DNA from: Dryomyza anilis
Taxonomy: Eukaryota > Arthropoda > Insecta > Diptera > Dryomyzidae
Direction: 5' to 3'
DNA: 64,000 nucleotides
NCBI GenBank assembly: GCA_951804985.1
Contig: OX638133.1
Span: forward strand, 70,314,367 to 70,378,366
Both the position numbers and the translations under genes were made by a program. The notes beneath the pieces are model-generated. The model was not told the DNA's origin and made no database searches. It saw only the letters and a list, made by a program, of their open reading frames with translations. How positions within the stretch are numbered: the stretch's first letter is position 1; every line of letters starts with the position of its first letter. Shown here piece after piece: positions 12,957-24,890 of the stretch.

Positions 12957-13143
12957 TAGTAATGAATATATTATAAGTAAAAAAAAAATATATATAAATA
13001 GTTAATTATGATTATTATTATTTTTGTATCAGATGGTTTTTATTTATTTTTATATTGTTTTTGTTGTTATTATTTTTTTTTGTTTTTTTATTTTTTTTTT
13101 TTATTTAAAGATATTTGTTATTATTTTATTTTGTTACAGAACG

Positions 13144-14235
13144 ATGCGTACCAGAAATTCTCATGTTAGATTAGAAGAGGAAAGTTTGAAGAGTATACCT
13201 TCTGTAGAAAATGATATCAATGTTAGAGAGTTATCAAGTTTATCACGGTTGCAATTGCAAAACATACTTCGAGCAAAGAATTTAATAATTACTGGTTCAA
13301 AGATACAAATGATAAAAAGGATCGAAAATTTTTGTCGTGAGCAAGAAATTGCACCAAATAATATTTTAGATTCACCTCATACTAATTATGAGATTGGACC
13401 TTATGTAAAGTTCTTAGAAGACGAAAACACATTATTGAAACAATAAATTAAAGAATTGAGGAAGTGTATAATTGATTTAAAGAACTCATCTGTAGCAGAA
13501 AATAGAGGCAATAACTATAGTTTTTTAAATCCAAGGGATGTTATAGACTTATTGCCTAAATTCGATCCTAAAACTCAAATGGAGGGGTTAACAACAATGT
13601 AGTTTATAGAAAAAATTGAATCTCTGCGTCAACTTTACAATTGGAACGATTCATTGCTTTTGTTTTCAGTGACTACTAAATTGCAAGGTGCGGCTAAATT
13701 GTGGTTTGATAGTCAAAAATTAGATATTCATTTCTGGGATCAGTTTAAAACTGAATTGATTGAGAGTTTTCCATGTATTGTAACTGATGCCGATGTACAT
13801 TCACAGTTGCATAGGCGTTTTCGTCGTCAAGATGAAGATATTGAGACATACTTTTACACTATGTGTTCTATTGCTGCTAAGGCCAAATTATCGGAAGATT
13901 CTGTTTGTCAGTATATAATATCAGGCCTTAAAGATAATGCTATGATTCAATCACTTTCCGGAAATATTTACACTTCCACTAACGAATTACATAAACGTAT
14001 CATAATATACGAAAGAACAGTGAATACTCGTTTATCTCAAAATAATTTAAATTTTCGAAAGCAAAATTACAGTAATTATAATCCTAATACAAAGAGAACA
14101 TATGAAAATGCTTTTCCAAACAAGGAAATTACTTTGTCGTCCTTTGTTGAAAAACGAGTGTGTTTTAATTGCAACAAACAAGGTCACATTTCTTTAAATT
14201 GCCCGTCACAAAAAAAAACGTTATTGGCACAATAA
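13144..14235 (+). pseudogene. gag: gag-like gene with two in-frame stops (left arm)
   Basis: One frame runs from ATG 13,144 to the TAA at 14,233-14,235, broken by TAA at 13,444-13,446 and TAG at 13,600-13,602. The ATG was chosen because the open sequence upstream of it is a T-rich low-complexity run. The first 100 residues include a segment with the pattern of a SAP-type DNA-binding motif (spaced leucines, then a glycine-lysine and a basic end, at about residues 30-65). After the second stop follows a capsid-like region with an aromatic/charged pattern (KLWFD, then ESFP, then RRFRRQDEDIETY), as in Ty3/gypsy Gag. Near the C-terminus is a CCHC zinc knuckle, C-x2-C-x4-H-x4-C, at about 14,160-14,201, which binds RNA during packaging in this family. 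The stops mean no full-length Gag can be made from this copy. Confidence 0.8.
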
Positions 14236-14344
14236 TCCAATTTCAAGTAATCCGTCAACATCCGTGTCTCACTCACAAAATATTAATAAAATAACAGCAA
14301 CTGTAGATGAATATCATAAGGATATTGAAGTTAATTCGATATGA

Positions 14345-15670
14345 CTATCTGCCTTCCTTGATCTCGGAAGTGATATTAGTTTAATAAGATATTCTGATTT
14401 TCTAAAACTTAAAATTATTTACATGAAAATTAAAGAGCGATTAATTGGATTTGGAGGAGGTATATGTTATTCTATTGGCAAAACTTTGGTATCAATAAAA
14501 ATTGACAACGTTGAAACAAATGTAAATATAATTATAATTTCGGACGTTCTTTTAAAAACAGCAGTTTTAGTTGGAAGGGATTACTTCGACCAAGATCATA
14601 TACAATTAATAAAAGAGCATAAATTATTTCATATTGAGAACAACATTTCGAAGCAAATACCACAAAATGTTGATAGTATTAAAGAATTTGAAATAGATAC
14701 TTTTGATATGGATCTCAATAAGATTCGTTCTCTTTTAAATCTTCTATGCAAATATCGTCATTGTTTCGCAAAATCATTATCGGAATTGGGTAATATTAAA
14801 AACATGGTAATGAAAATTGATTTGACATCCGATGAAATTATTTATAAAAGACCATATAGACTAGCGTTTGCGGAACAAGATTTAATTAAAAAGTTTAAGT
14901 TAAAAAAGCGTAAATTTTTTTCAAACAAGACCTGTCATGTTACAAAAGTTTTATATGAAACGACTTTAATATTTGGGATGCCAGAAAGAATTATTACTGA
15001 TAGAGCTACATCATTTTCCTCTAGTTCATTTGAAAAATGTTGCACAGATAATGATATAAAACATATTAAAAATGCCTTACGTACTCCAAGAGCTAATGGG
15101 TTAGTCGAACGAATAAATCGGACTTTGTGAAATTCGTTAACAACTATGACAAAACTTAAATCCTGTAAAGACTGGGATTCTCATTTAAGAAGCATTCAAT
15201 GGTCAATATTTTATAAACTTCCAAATTGTACAACTAAGCAAAGTCCAAGCGAATTATTATTTGATTTCAAACCACGAGATATTTTACAAAACAAGTTAAT
15301 ATTATTTTTAAACAAATCTAAAATACCAGAAAATGATGTTAAACAATTAAGGAGTGAGGCAAGGGATTTAATAAATTTCCAAAAGAAAAAGTGGAAAGAA
15401 AGAGCAGCGAATCATTTCAAGACACCTACAAAATACAGCGAAAATGATTTAGTTTTAATTGAAAATGTACCAGTTTCTACAGAATATTCTAGAAAATTAG
15501 AACCAACGTATCGAGGACCTTATATAATCAGGAAAATGTTGTCTTGCGACAGATATATTATTGAAGACATTCCTGGATTACCAAGAACACAACGGAAGTT
15601 TAGCTCTATTTACTCTTCGGATAAAATAAAAAAATGGTGTCAAATATTTGCAGAAGCTGACGATTTATAA
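14345..15670 (+). pseudogene. pol: pol remnant: protease-like, reverse transcriptase start, integrase end (left arm)
   Basis: Frame 2 from just after a TGA (14,342-14,344) to TAA 15,668-15,670, with an internal TGA at 15,128-15,130. The first part has an LDLGSDIS string at the place of the aspartic-protease active site; the family pattern is D-S/T-G-A/S, so the second residue is unusual. A PYRLAF string near 14,860 matches the linker that leads into reverse transcriptase. The frame then jumps, around 14,895-14,930, straight into the integrase core (ITDRATSF holding its second aspartate, and GLVERINRTL holding the glutamate). Reverse transcriptase, RNase H, the integrase zinc region and the first core aspartate are missing. 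The end resembles the integrase GPY/F module (RGPYIIRKM). The deletion keeps the reading frame, but the copy cannot be autonomous. Confidence 0.8.
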
Positions 15671-15852
15671 ATTGAATTGGATGGCCGAAATGGATTTTAA
15701 ATAATTATTAGTTTTTTTATTTTAATTAATTGTTTTATTAAATTAATTTTATTCATGTTTAATATTATTACATTTGTTGATGGTTACAATCACTCAACAT
15801 CGGATGAATTAAATATTTACAACGAGGACGTTGTATAGAAGGATGGCCGAAT

Positions 15853-16013
15853 TGTTAACTGATTTTGAATAATGAAGGAGGTTTTTAAAAATAAACAAGT
15901 GGGCGAGGAATTATTTGTTTGCCAATAAAGAGTGATCTGAAAATTGTAACAGGCGTAGTTGTGTTTATTTGTGGAAGATTCTTCATTAGTGTCATCAAAA
16001 TGGATAGGTAACA
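15853..16013 (+). repeat. 3' LTR (left arm)
   Basis: 161 bp, same ends as the 5' LTR, one base different. It is followed by the ATGG target duplication. Confidence 0.9.
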
Positions 16014-16169
16014 ATGGTGTGAGTTTTTGTCGCTTGAACTATTTTAGTGAAGGCACATTTGAAGCTATTAAGTGCGAATAATGAAAGAAGTTTTTAAATC
16101 GCCTAAACTAGTAGTTTTTCTAAAAATATACCTCGAGTCTTTTCATATACTTGTTTGCAGTGAGTATAT

Positions 16170-16440
16170 TGTAGAGTAGAGTATATTGTAGTACGTTGGA
16201 CTACGAGCGAAAAGTCCCGGGTTCGATATCAGCAACTTTCAATATCTTTTTCAAAGAAAACATTTTTCTATACCGCGGTACCTTTCGCCAGACAATATCA
16301 AACATCTGAAAGTAAAACCCCCCATGAATAATCTTTTTACCACGCCGTTCGGATTCGGCGTTAAACAGTAGGTTCCATCACTATGAGTACGGAGTAAAGT
16401 CTTCAAGACTAGCGCCAAACTATTATATATTGTAAATAAA
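16170..16440 (+). repeat. tRNA-derived SINE A, diverged copy (left arm)
   Basis: A B-box-like GGGTTCGATATC at 16,219-16,230 follows ACGAGCGAAAAGTCCC. The body then matches the SINE at 37,624-37,920 in order: TTTCTATACCGCGGTACC, the complement of CCGAATCCGAACGGC, and GCGCCAAACTATTA near the tail. The A-box region is degraded by a GTAGAGTAGAGTATATTGTA duplication. It interrupts the host element outside the retrotransposon. Confidence 0.6.
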
Positions 16441-17344
16441 ACAATTTTCATTAGACGTACACCTTGTCATTTTTAAAATATAACAAGAGTTTTGTTGATG
16501 GAAAATACTTCTGGTATATTTACAGGGCATACATTCAAAATTAAAGTCGGTGTTTCATATTTTTGATGTTTTCTAAACCTCTTAATAGAACTAATCACAA
16601 CATGGAAATTATAGAATAGAAACTGAAAATTAGATTGACTTAAAAATAATATATCTTAATAAAAATAAGTTATAAATCCATCTTCTATGATAAACCAAAA
16701 TGATGAATCGTAAATATTCCAAATAATGTTTGTAAAAATATATGGGAATTGACAGTAATAAAGTTGTATAGTTTCATAGTCGAATTGGAAATTTAAAGTA
16801 TTCAAAGCTTATTATATAATAGTTATCCAAAAATTTTAATAAAATGTAGTAAATAATATGGTTTTCTTTTTGTAAAGAATATTCTGTAATTTTAATATTT
16901 TTAGTTTTATAATATTAGCCTTGTTAAAGAAACATGATTACATAAATCGAACCAATATTTAGTATGGTAAAACAACATAAATTAGGCATATTCGAAATTT
17001 TCGATTCGGAATAACAACATAAGTCGACATATGTTGCTCATTTTATTTTTTTGCCTTGTGTAATACAACATAACAAGACTTATGCACATGAAATATCAAT
17101 ATTTCAATTTGGAATAACAACATTTAATATTATTTTCGCTATAAGTATTAGAATAATAAACAATTTATAAAACTAGTATTTTTTACAAAATATACTACTA
17201 ATATGTGAGATATTTGCGCTGGTAAACCATAAAAATCTTAATACAATTTTATGCTATAATTAGTTAAACCTTTAAAATGCTCTCCTGAAAAGTAGTAAAA
17301 AATGACTTATGTTGTTATTGCTTGAGACCACAGATATATCTAAC

Positions 17345-18306
17345 GATATATCGTTACTTTCATGACAAAGGGGCGAATGTGCATTTTTAAAAATGTTGGG
17401 AAATCAATTTAAAAAGTTTGAAGTGCTTTAAAAAATAGTAAAATTTATTTTTTTTCTATTTTTTTTTATTATTTTAGTTTATTCATCAATTATTATAACG
17501 TATATAAACAAATCTTTGGATTAAGGCAACTTACTAAATTATAAACACGGATTTTGTAAGGCAATATCCTGACCAAAACGCAAATATTGTTGTTTTTTAT
17601 GCTTTAACTCTTTATTTGCGCAAGATAAAATAGTTTTATAAAGGCATTAATTGTTTGTTGTTAAAACACCTATCGATTGGCTTCATTATTTAAAAATATT
17701 TTAGCAAACATTAATTTGCCATTTGTTATTTGCAAGCAAAATGCTTGGCAGCTAATTGTTAAGTAGTGATGCCAACCGACAGGTGCTTTAAAAACAAACA
17801 ATTAAAACCTTTACACTAATATGTGAAATTTGGCGAATCTTTTCGTTTTTTTAGCTATAACTCTTTATTGGTGCAAGATAAAATAGTGACGTGAAACATT
17901 AATTGTTTGATTTTAAAGCACCTATCGACCGGCATCATAATTTAAAATAAAAATAATTTGTCAAACATTTTTCTTTCAAATAATTAAAATTCAAAAAAAT
18001 ATTTTAATAAATGATGATGATCGGATAGGTGTTTTAAAAACAATCCATTATTGTGTAAAGGCTATTTTATCATATACCAATAAAAAGTTATGACAAAAAA
18101 ACGAAAAGATTCGCCCTTTTGGCATGACAACATTTTTAATTTTTTGAATTCGTCGATTTGGTTTTGTCTTTTATGGCTAAAAATATCCAACAAAAATACA
18201 CACGATTTTGGCACAGTATACTTGAGGAAAAATATATTGAAAAAATTTAAAAACTCTAATATCATAAATTATACATTCGCCCCTTTGGCATGATAGTGAC
18301 AATATC
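17345..18306 (+). mobile_element. DNA repeat family E, copy 2
   Basis: The left end ATCGTTACTTTCATGACAAA then GGGGCGAATG and the right end CATTCGCCCCTTTGGCATGA then TAGTGAC are inverted. Internal CACCTATCGATTGGC and GCCAACCGACAGGTG hairpin modules match copies 1 and 3. It starts only a few bases after the left arm ends. Confidence 0.65.
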
Positions 18307-18589
18307 ATTCGAATATGGGTGAAAATGTGTCTACCGTACCCTCTCCAAAAATTGTTTGCTTATGATTTTAATGAAATTTCGTGTACTTGTAATATTAGTG
18401 GATCTCATTAAAACCTGTAAAGGAGGATGGGCTAGTACAAAAGATTGTCGAAATATTGGGGTTCATAAATTGCAAATTTGAGCACGTAGGCTTGTATTTA
18501 ATTACACAGTGCGACACTAAATTTAGTGACGAAGATTTGGCATTTTTTTTAGAATCCTTGAGTAACCTGACGAAATTTCACCAAACAAA

Positions 18590-19400
18590 CATATGTCCTA
18601 TCACGTCAGGTTTACGAGATATATGACCTTAAATGTCCCATAGTGACCGCAATATTACCGTTAGTTTATTGAGAAAACTGTAGTAGTTATGGATTTGTTG
18701 TCTGAGAACCAAATGTAGACACTATCCAAGGCTGTATTACATATCTGTATTACATATTAAATTTCTATTTCGTCCTTTTAATACCAATATTAATGATTTT
18801 CAAAGGATCAATCTACATAATCGACTAATTTCATATTAAGGAGTTGCAAATATATCATATTGTCCATGTATAAAATATTTAGCATAAAAAAACATAAAAA
18901 GTAGTCAAATATGTCAAATTTGAGCTATAGTTTCTCTAATACTGAGTAGTGCAAAGTATTTTTGTATTTTATATGAAACTGCAAAATACTAAAATTGTTT
19001 GTAGCTTAAAATCGAATGAGCCTTTATCGGTGTCGAGGAGTTGGCTTTATATTTAATATCCTGAATGTGTGAAAAATTTTATCATATTATTAAATTATGT
19101 TCTATCACGTCAGGATTTCAAGGTATTGGCCCCCAAATATATGGTAAATCCTTAATTTTAATTGTAACATTTCTTAAAAACGATATTAGATATGGATTTC
19201 TTAACTGAAAACCAAATATAGGCATTCACCTAAGGATCTTTTCTGTAGTACATTTTAATTTTCTATCTCGTCCTTAAACCATCAATATTAAGAATTTTCA
19301 AAAAATCTCTGCAGTTAATTGGCCAAATTTATATGAAGAATTAATAAATGTATCATTATGTCTTTGGGAAAAATATTAAGCACATCAAAACAGTAAAAAT
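18590..19400. repeat. Diverged direct duplication in the spacer
   Basis: TATCACGTCAGGTTTACGAG at about 18,599 and TATCACGTCAGGATTTCAAG at about 19,103 each lead, some 100 bp on, into a TATGGATTTGTTGTCTGAGA / TATGGATTTCTTAACTGAAA block, then ACCAAATRTAG and a CTATYTCGTCCTT string. The period is about 500 bp. Clearly old compared with the arms. Confidence 0.55.
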
Positions 19401-20614
19401 TGTCATAGAAGTCAAAGCCATGTGAGCTATGGTTTCTATTACATTAAGCACTGAATGTATATTTTTCAAATTTTCATAAGTACAAAAATTTAAATGATTT
19501 GTTGTTAATATAACGGTTTTAATCTAAGTCGCTTAAAAAAATGAGTATTTTTGGAAAAATGCTGTCCTGCACATGTACTTCGCTGCGCAAAAATTTTATG
19601 CTTTACGTGTTAATATCTTAAGATATTTTGATTTTATAATAAAATGTACAATTTATGTACAAATATGTAAACTAAAGTCTTTAAAAATGAAAAAAAAAAT
19701 CATTAAAACTAAACAAGATATCTGTGGTCTCAAGCAATAACAACATAAGTCATTTTTTACTACTTTTCAGGAGAGCATTTTAAAGGTTTAACTAATTATA
19801 GCATAAAATTGTATTAAGATTTTTATGGTTTACCAGCGCAAATATCTCACATATTAGTAGTATATTTTGTAAAAAATACTAGTTTTATAAATTGTTTATT
19901 ATTCTAATACTTATAGCGAAAATAATATTAAATGTTGTTATTCCAAATTGAAATATTGATATTTCATGTGCATAAGTCTTGTTATGTTGTATTACACAAG
20001 GCAAAAAAATAAAATGAGCAACATATGTCGACTTATGTTGTTATTCCGAATCGAAAATTTCGAATATGCCTAATTTATGTTGTTTTACCATACTAAATAT
20101 TGGTTCGATTTATGTAATCATGTTTCTTTAACAAGGCTAATATTATAAAACTAAAAATATTAAAATTACAGAATATTCTTTACAAAAAGAAAACCATATT
20201 ATTTACTACATTTTATTAAAATTTTTGGATAACTATTATATAATAAGCTTTGAATACTTTAAATTTCCAATTCGACTATGAAACTATACAACTTTATTAC
20301 TGTCAATTCCCATATATTTTTACAAACATTATTTGGAATATTTACGATTCATCATTTTGGTTTATCATAGAAGATGGATTTATAACTTATTTTTATTAAG
20401 ATATATTATTTTTAAGTCAATCTAATTTTCAGTTTCTATTCTATAATTTCCATGTTGTGATTAGTTCTATTAAGAGGTTTAGAAAACATCAAAAATATGA
20501 AACACCGACTTTAATTTTGAATGTATGCCCTGTAAATATACCAGAAGTATTTTCCATCAACAAAACTCTTGTTATATTTTAAAAATGACAAGGTGTACGT
20601 CTAATGAAAATTGT

Positions 20615-20885
20615 TTTATTTACAATATATAATAGTTTGGCGCTAGTCTTGAAGACTTTACTCCGTACTCATAGTGATGGAACCTACTGTTTAACGCCGA
20701 ATCCGAACGGCGTGGTAAAAAGATTATTCATGGGGGGTTTTACTTTCAGATGTTTGATATTGTCTGGCGAAAGGTACCGCGGTATAGAAAAATGTTTTCT
20801 TTGAAAAAGATATTGAAAGTTGCTGATATCGAACCCGGGACTTTTCGCTCGTAGTCCAACGTACTACAATATACTCTACTCTACA
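20615..20885 (-). repeat. tRNA-derived SINE A, diverged copy (right arm)
   Basis: Mirror of the copy at 16,170-16,440. The open frame across it (20,604-20,804) is not a gene. Confidence 0.6.
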
Positions 20886-21041
20886 ATATACTCACTGCAA
20901 ACAAGTATATGAAAAGACTCGAGGTATATTTTTAGAAAAACTACTAGTTTAGGCGATTTAAAAACTTCTTTCATTATTCGCACTTAATAGCTTCAAATGT
21001 GCCTTCACTAAAATAGTTCAAGCGACAAAAACTCACACCAT

Positions 21042-21202
21042 TGTTACCTATCCATTTTGATGACACTAATGAAGAATCTTCCACAAATAAACACAACTAC
21101 GCCTGTTACAATTTTCAGATCACTCTTTATTGGCAAACAAATAATTCCTCGCCCACTTGTTTATTTTTAAAAACCTCCTTCATTATTCAAAATCAGTTAA
21201 CA
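21042..21202 (-). repeat. 3' LTR (right arm)
   Basis: 161 bp; same sequence as the left-arm 3' LTR on the opposite strand. Confidence 0.9.
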
Positions 21203-21384
21203 ATTCGGCCATCCTTCTATACAACGTCCTCGTTGTAAATATTTAATTCATCCGATGTTGAGTGATTGTAACCATCAACAAATGTAATAATATTAAACAT
21301 GAATAAAATTAATTTAATAAAACAATTAATTAAAATAAAAAAACTAATAATTATTTAAAATCCATTTCGGCCATCCAATTCAAT

Positions 21385-22710
21385 TTATAAATCGTCAGCT
21401 TCTGCAAATATTTGACACCATTTTTTTATTTTATCCGAAGAGTAAATAGAGCTAAACTTCCGTTGTGTTCTTGGTAATCCAGGAATGTCTTCAATAATAT
21501 ATCTGTCGCAAGACAACATTTTCCTGATTATATAAGGTCCTCGATACGTTGGTTCTAATTTTCTAGAATATTCTGTAGAAACTGGTACATTTTCAATTAA
21601 AACTAAATCATTTTCGCTGTATTTTGTAGGTGTCTTGAAATGATTCGCTGCTCTTTCTTTCCACTTTTTCTTTTGGAAATTTATTAAATCCCTTGCCTCA
21701 CTCCTTAATTGTTTAACATCATTTTCTGGTATTTTAGATTTGTTTAAAAATAATATTAACTTGTTTTGTAAAATATCTCGTGGTTTGAAATCAAATAATA
21801 ATTCGCTTGGACTTTGCTTAGTTGTACAATTTGGAAGTTTATAAAATATTGACCATTGAATGCTTCTTAAATGAGAATCCCAGTCTTTACAGGATTTAAG
21901 TTTTGTCATAGTTGTTAACGAATTTCACAAAGTCCGATTTATTCGTTCGACTAACCCATTAGCTCTTGGAGTACGTAAGGCATTTTTAATATGTTTTATA
22001 TCATTATCTGTGCAACATTTTTCAAATGAACTAGAGGAAAATGATGTAGCTCTATCAGTAATAATTCTTTCTGGCATCCCAAATATTAAAGTCGTTTCAT
22101 ATAAAACTTTTGTAACATGACAGGTCTTGTTTGAAAAAAATTTACGCTTTTTTAACTTAAACTTTTTAATTAAATCTTGTTCCGCAAACGCTAGTCTATA
22201 TGGTCTTTTATAAATAATTTCATCGGATGTCAAATCAATTTTCATTACCATGTTTTTAATATTACCCAATTCCGATAATGATTTTGCGAAACAATGACGA
22301 TATTTGCATAGAAGATTTAAAAGAGAACGAATCTTATTGAGATCCATATCAAAAGTATCTATTTCAAATTCTTTAATACTATCAACATTTTGTGGTATTT
22401 GCTTCGAAATGTTGTTCTCAATATGAAATAATTTATGCTCTTTTATTAATTGTATATGATCTTGGTCGAAGTAATCCCTTCCAACTAAAACTGCTGTTTT
22501 TAAAAGAACGTCCGAAATTATAATTATATTTACATTTGTTTCAACGTTGTCAATTTTTATTGATACCAAAGTTTTGCCAATAGAATAACATATACCTCCT
22601 CCAAATCCAATTAATCGCTCTTTAATTTTCATGTAAATAATTTTAAGTTTTAGAAAATCAGAATATCTTATTAAACTAATATCACTTCCGAGATCAAGGA
22701 AGGCAGATAG
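21385..22710 (-). pseudogene. pol: pol remnant (right arm)
   Basis: Same frame, same internal stop (TGA read on the minus strand at 21,925-21,927) and same deletion of reverse transcriptase and RNase H as at 14,345-15,670. The protease-like LDLGSDIS, the integrase ITDRATSF and GLVERINRTL strings and the C-terminal RGPYIIRKM module are all present. Not functional by itself. Confidence 0.8.
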
Positions 22711-22819
22711 TCATATCGAATTAACTTCAATATCCTTATGATATTCATCTACAGTTGCTGTTATTTTATTAATATTTTGTGAGTGAGACACGGATGTTGA
22801 CGGATTACTTGAAATTGGA

Positions 22820-23911
22820 TTATTGTGCCAATAACGTTTTTTTTTGTGACGGGCAATTTAAAGAAATGTGACCTTGTTTGTTGCAATTAAAACACACTCG
22901 TTTTTCAACAAAGGACGACAAAGTAATTTCCTTGTTTGGAAAAGCATTTTCATATGTTCTCTTTGTATTAGGATTATAATTACTGTAATTTTGCTTTCGA
23001 AAATTTAAATTATTTTGAGATAAACGAGTATTCACTGTTCTTTCGTATATTATGATACGTTTATGTAATTCGTTAGTGGAAGTGTAAATATTTCCGGAAA
23101 GTGATTGAATCATAGCATTATCTTTAAGGCCTGATATTATATACTGACAAACAGAATCTTCCGATAATTTGGCCTTAGCAGCAATAGAACACATAGTGTA
23201 AAAGTATGTCTCAATATCTTCATCTTGACGACGAAAACGCCTATGCAACTGTGAATGTACATCGGCATCAGTTACAATACATGGAAAACTCTCAATCAAT
23301 TCAGTTTTAAACTGATCCCAGAAATGAATATCTAATTTTTGACTATCAAACCACAATTTAGCCGCACCTTGCAATTTAGTAGTCACTGAAAACAAAAGCA
23401 ATGAATCGTTCCAATTGTAAAGTTGACGCAGAGATTCAATTTTTTCTATAAACTACATTGTTGTTAACCCCTCCATTTGAGTTTTAGGATCGAATTTAGG
23501 CAATAAGTCTATAACATCCCTTGGATTTAAAAAACTATAGTTATTGCCTCTATTTTCTGCTACAGATGAGTTCTTTAAATCAATTATACACTTCCTCAAT
23601 TCTTTAATTTATTGTTTCAATAATGTGTTTTCGTCTTCTAAGAACTTTACATAAGGTCCAATCTCATAATTAGTATGAGGTGAATCTAAAATATTATTTG
23701 GTGCAATTTCTTGCTCACGACAAAAATTTTCGATCCTTTTTATCATTTGTATCTTTGAACCAGTAATTATTAAATTCTTTGCTCGAAGTATGTTTTGCAA
23801 TTGCAACCGTGATAAACTTGATAACTCTCTAACATTGATATCATTTTCTACAGAAGGTATACTCTTCAAACTTTCCTCTTCTAATCTAACATGAGAATTT
23901 CTGGTACGCAT
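22820..23911 (-). pseudogene. gag: gag-like gene with two in-frame stops (right arm)
   Basis: Mirror of 13,144-14,235. Stops at 23,609-23,611 and 23,453-23,455 interrupt the frame as in the left arm. The CCHC zinc knuckle and the SAP-like N-terminal segment are kept. Sharing both stops shows that the gene was already broken before the arm was duplicated. Confidence 0.8.
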
Positions 23912-24098
23912 CGTTCTGTAACAAAATAAAATAATAACAAATATCTTTAAATAAAAAAAAAAAATAAAAAAACAAAAAAAAATAATAACAACAAAAACAA
24001 TATAAAAATAAATAAAAACCATCTGATACAAAAATAATAATAATCATAATTAACTATTTATATATATTTTTTTTTTACTTATAATATATTCATTACTA

Positions 24099-24890
24099 AT
24101 TTGGGTATCCACCTCTTTATATGGCCTTCCGCCTCCTAATTCATAACCAATTTCATAATAATTTTGGGCTTCCGCCTCTTAACATGGGTATCCTCTTTAT
24201 ATGGGCCTCCGCCTCTTAATATGCGCCAGTTATATTAAATATATATACTTATATTCTTTAAATTCATAATTATTTTGGGCCTCCGCCTCTTAACATGGGT
24301 ATCCACCTCTTAATATGGGCATCCGCCTCTTAATATGGGCCTCCGCCTCTTAATATGCGCCAGTTATTTTAAATATATATAAACTTATATCCATTAAATT
24401 CATAATTATTTGGACCTCCGCCTCTTAACATGGGTATCCACCTCTTAATATGGGCATCCGCCTCTTAATATGGGCCTCCGCCTCTTAATATGCGCCAGTT
24501 ATTTTAAATATATATAAACTTATATCCATTAAATTCATAATTATTTGGACCTCCGCCTCTTAACATGGGTATCCACCTCTTAATATGGGCATCCGCCTCT
24601 TAATATGGGCCTCCGCCTCTTAATATGGGCCTCCGCCTCTTCATATGCGCCAGTTATATTAAATATATATACTTATATTCATTAAATTCATAATTATTTT
24701 GGGCATCCGCCTCTTAACATGGGTATCAACCTCTTTAAATAGTTTATTAACACTTTCCGTTTGAATTAATCTCTTAGTTAGCATTCGTCCTGTTTTTTTT
24801 TTTATTATCATGATATAAAGAAATTCACTTCAACCATATCAAATTTTATAACTTCAGTTAAACACAAAGATTCTGGGCATCCGCCTCTTA
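24099..24890 (-). repeat. GAGGCGGA minisatellite (right arm)
   Basis: Same unit order and number as 12,165-12,956, on the minus strand. Confidence 0.85.

Larger units (their letters stand above)
11799..16013 (+). mobile_element. Nested Ty3/gypsy-type LTR retrotransposon, internally deleted (left arm)
   Basis: A 4,215-bp insertion is bounded by 161-bp direct LTRs (11,799-11,959 and 15,853-16,013), each beginning TGTTAAC and ending GGTAACA. ATGG at 11,795-11,798 and again at 16,014-16,017 is a 4-bp target duplication, as expected of Ty3/gypsy elements. The LTRs differ at one site (GTCAATAAAG against GCCAATAAAG). TTTCAGAAGTGGGAT just inside the 5' LTR resembles the complement of an insect tRNA-Leu 3' end, a plausible primer-binding site (from memory). 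Order inside: minisatellite leader, gag with zinc knuckle, protease-like segment, start of the reverse transcriptase linker, deletion, C-terminal part of the integrase core, integrase C-terminus. The broken frames make it non-autonomous. Confidence 0.88.
10477..17337 (+). mobile_element. Left arm of the giant inverted repeat: TIR element with nested LTR retrotransposon
   Basis: This 6,861-bp arm is mirrored by 19,718-26,578 (paired coordinates sum to 37,055 throughout). Its ends are inverted repeats: ATATCTGTGG at the left and CCACAGATAT at the right, followed inward by similar ATAACARCATAAGTC-type strings, giving an imperfect TIR of about 35 bp. About eight copies of a CTTATGTYGTTATTCCAAA unit stand at roughly 50-bp spacing in 10,500-11,030, and complementary units (GGAATAACAACATAAGTCG) lie near 17,007-17,130. 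Such subterminal repeats are typical of transposase-binding sites. Without the retrotransposon at 11,799-16,013 and one ATGG, the host element would be about 2.64 kb. No transposase is recognisable, so the superfamily is unassigned. ATAT flanks CTGTGG/CCACAG at both ends and is either the TIR tip or a 4-bp target duplication. Confidence 0.85.
17338..19717. other. Spacer between the two arms
   Basis: 2,380 bp not shared between the sides. The first part (17,345-18,306) is DNA repeat family E. The second (about 18,320-19,590) is AT-rich and contains two diverged direct copies of a block near 18,590-18,900 and 19,090-19,400. From 19,598 the spacer is the left end of repeat D, whose remainder continues at 26,579 beyond the right arm. 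No coding sequence recognised. Confidence 0.7.

Noticed and set aside
16251..20804. Identical open frames at 16,251-16,451 (minus) and 20,604-20,804 (plus)
   Set aside because: They run antisense through the SINE A copy in each arm and have no protein motif.
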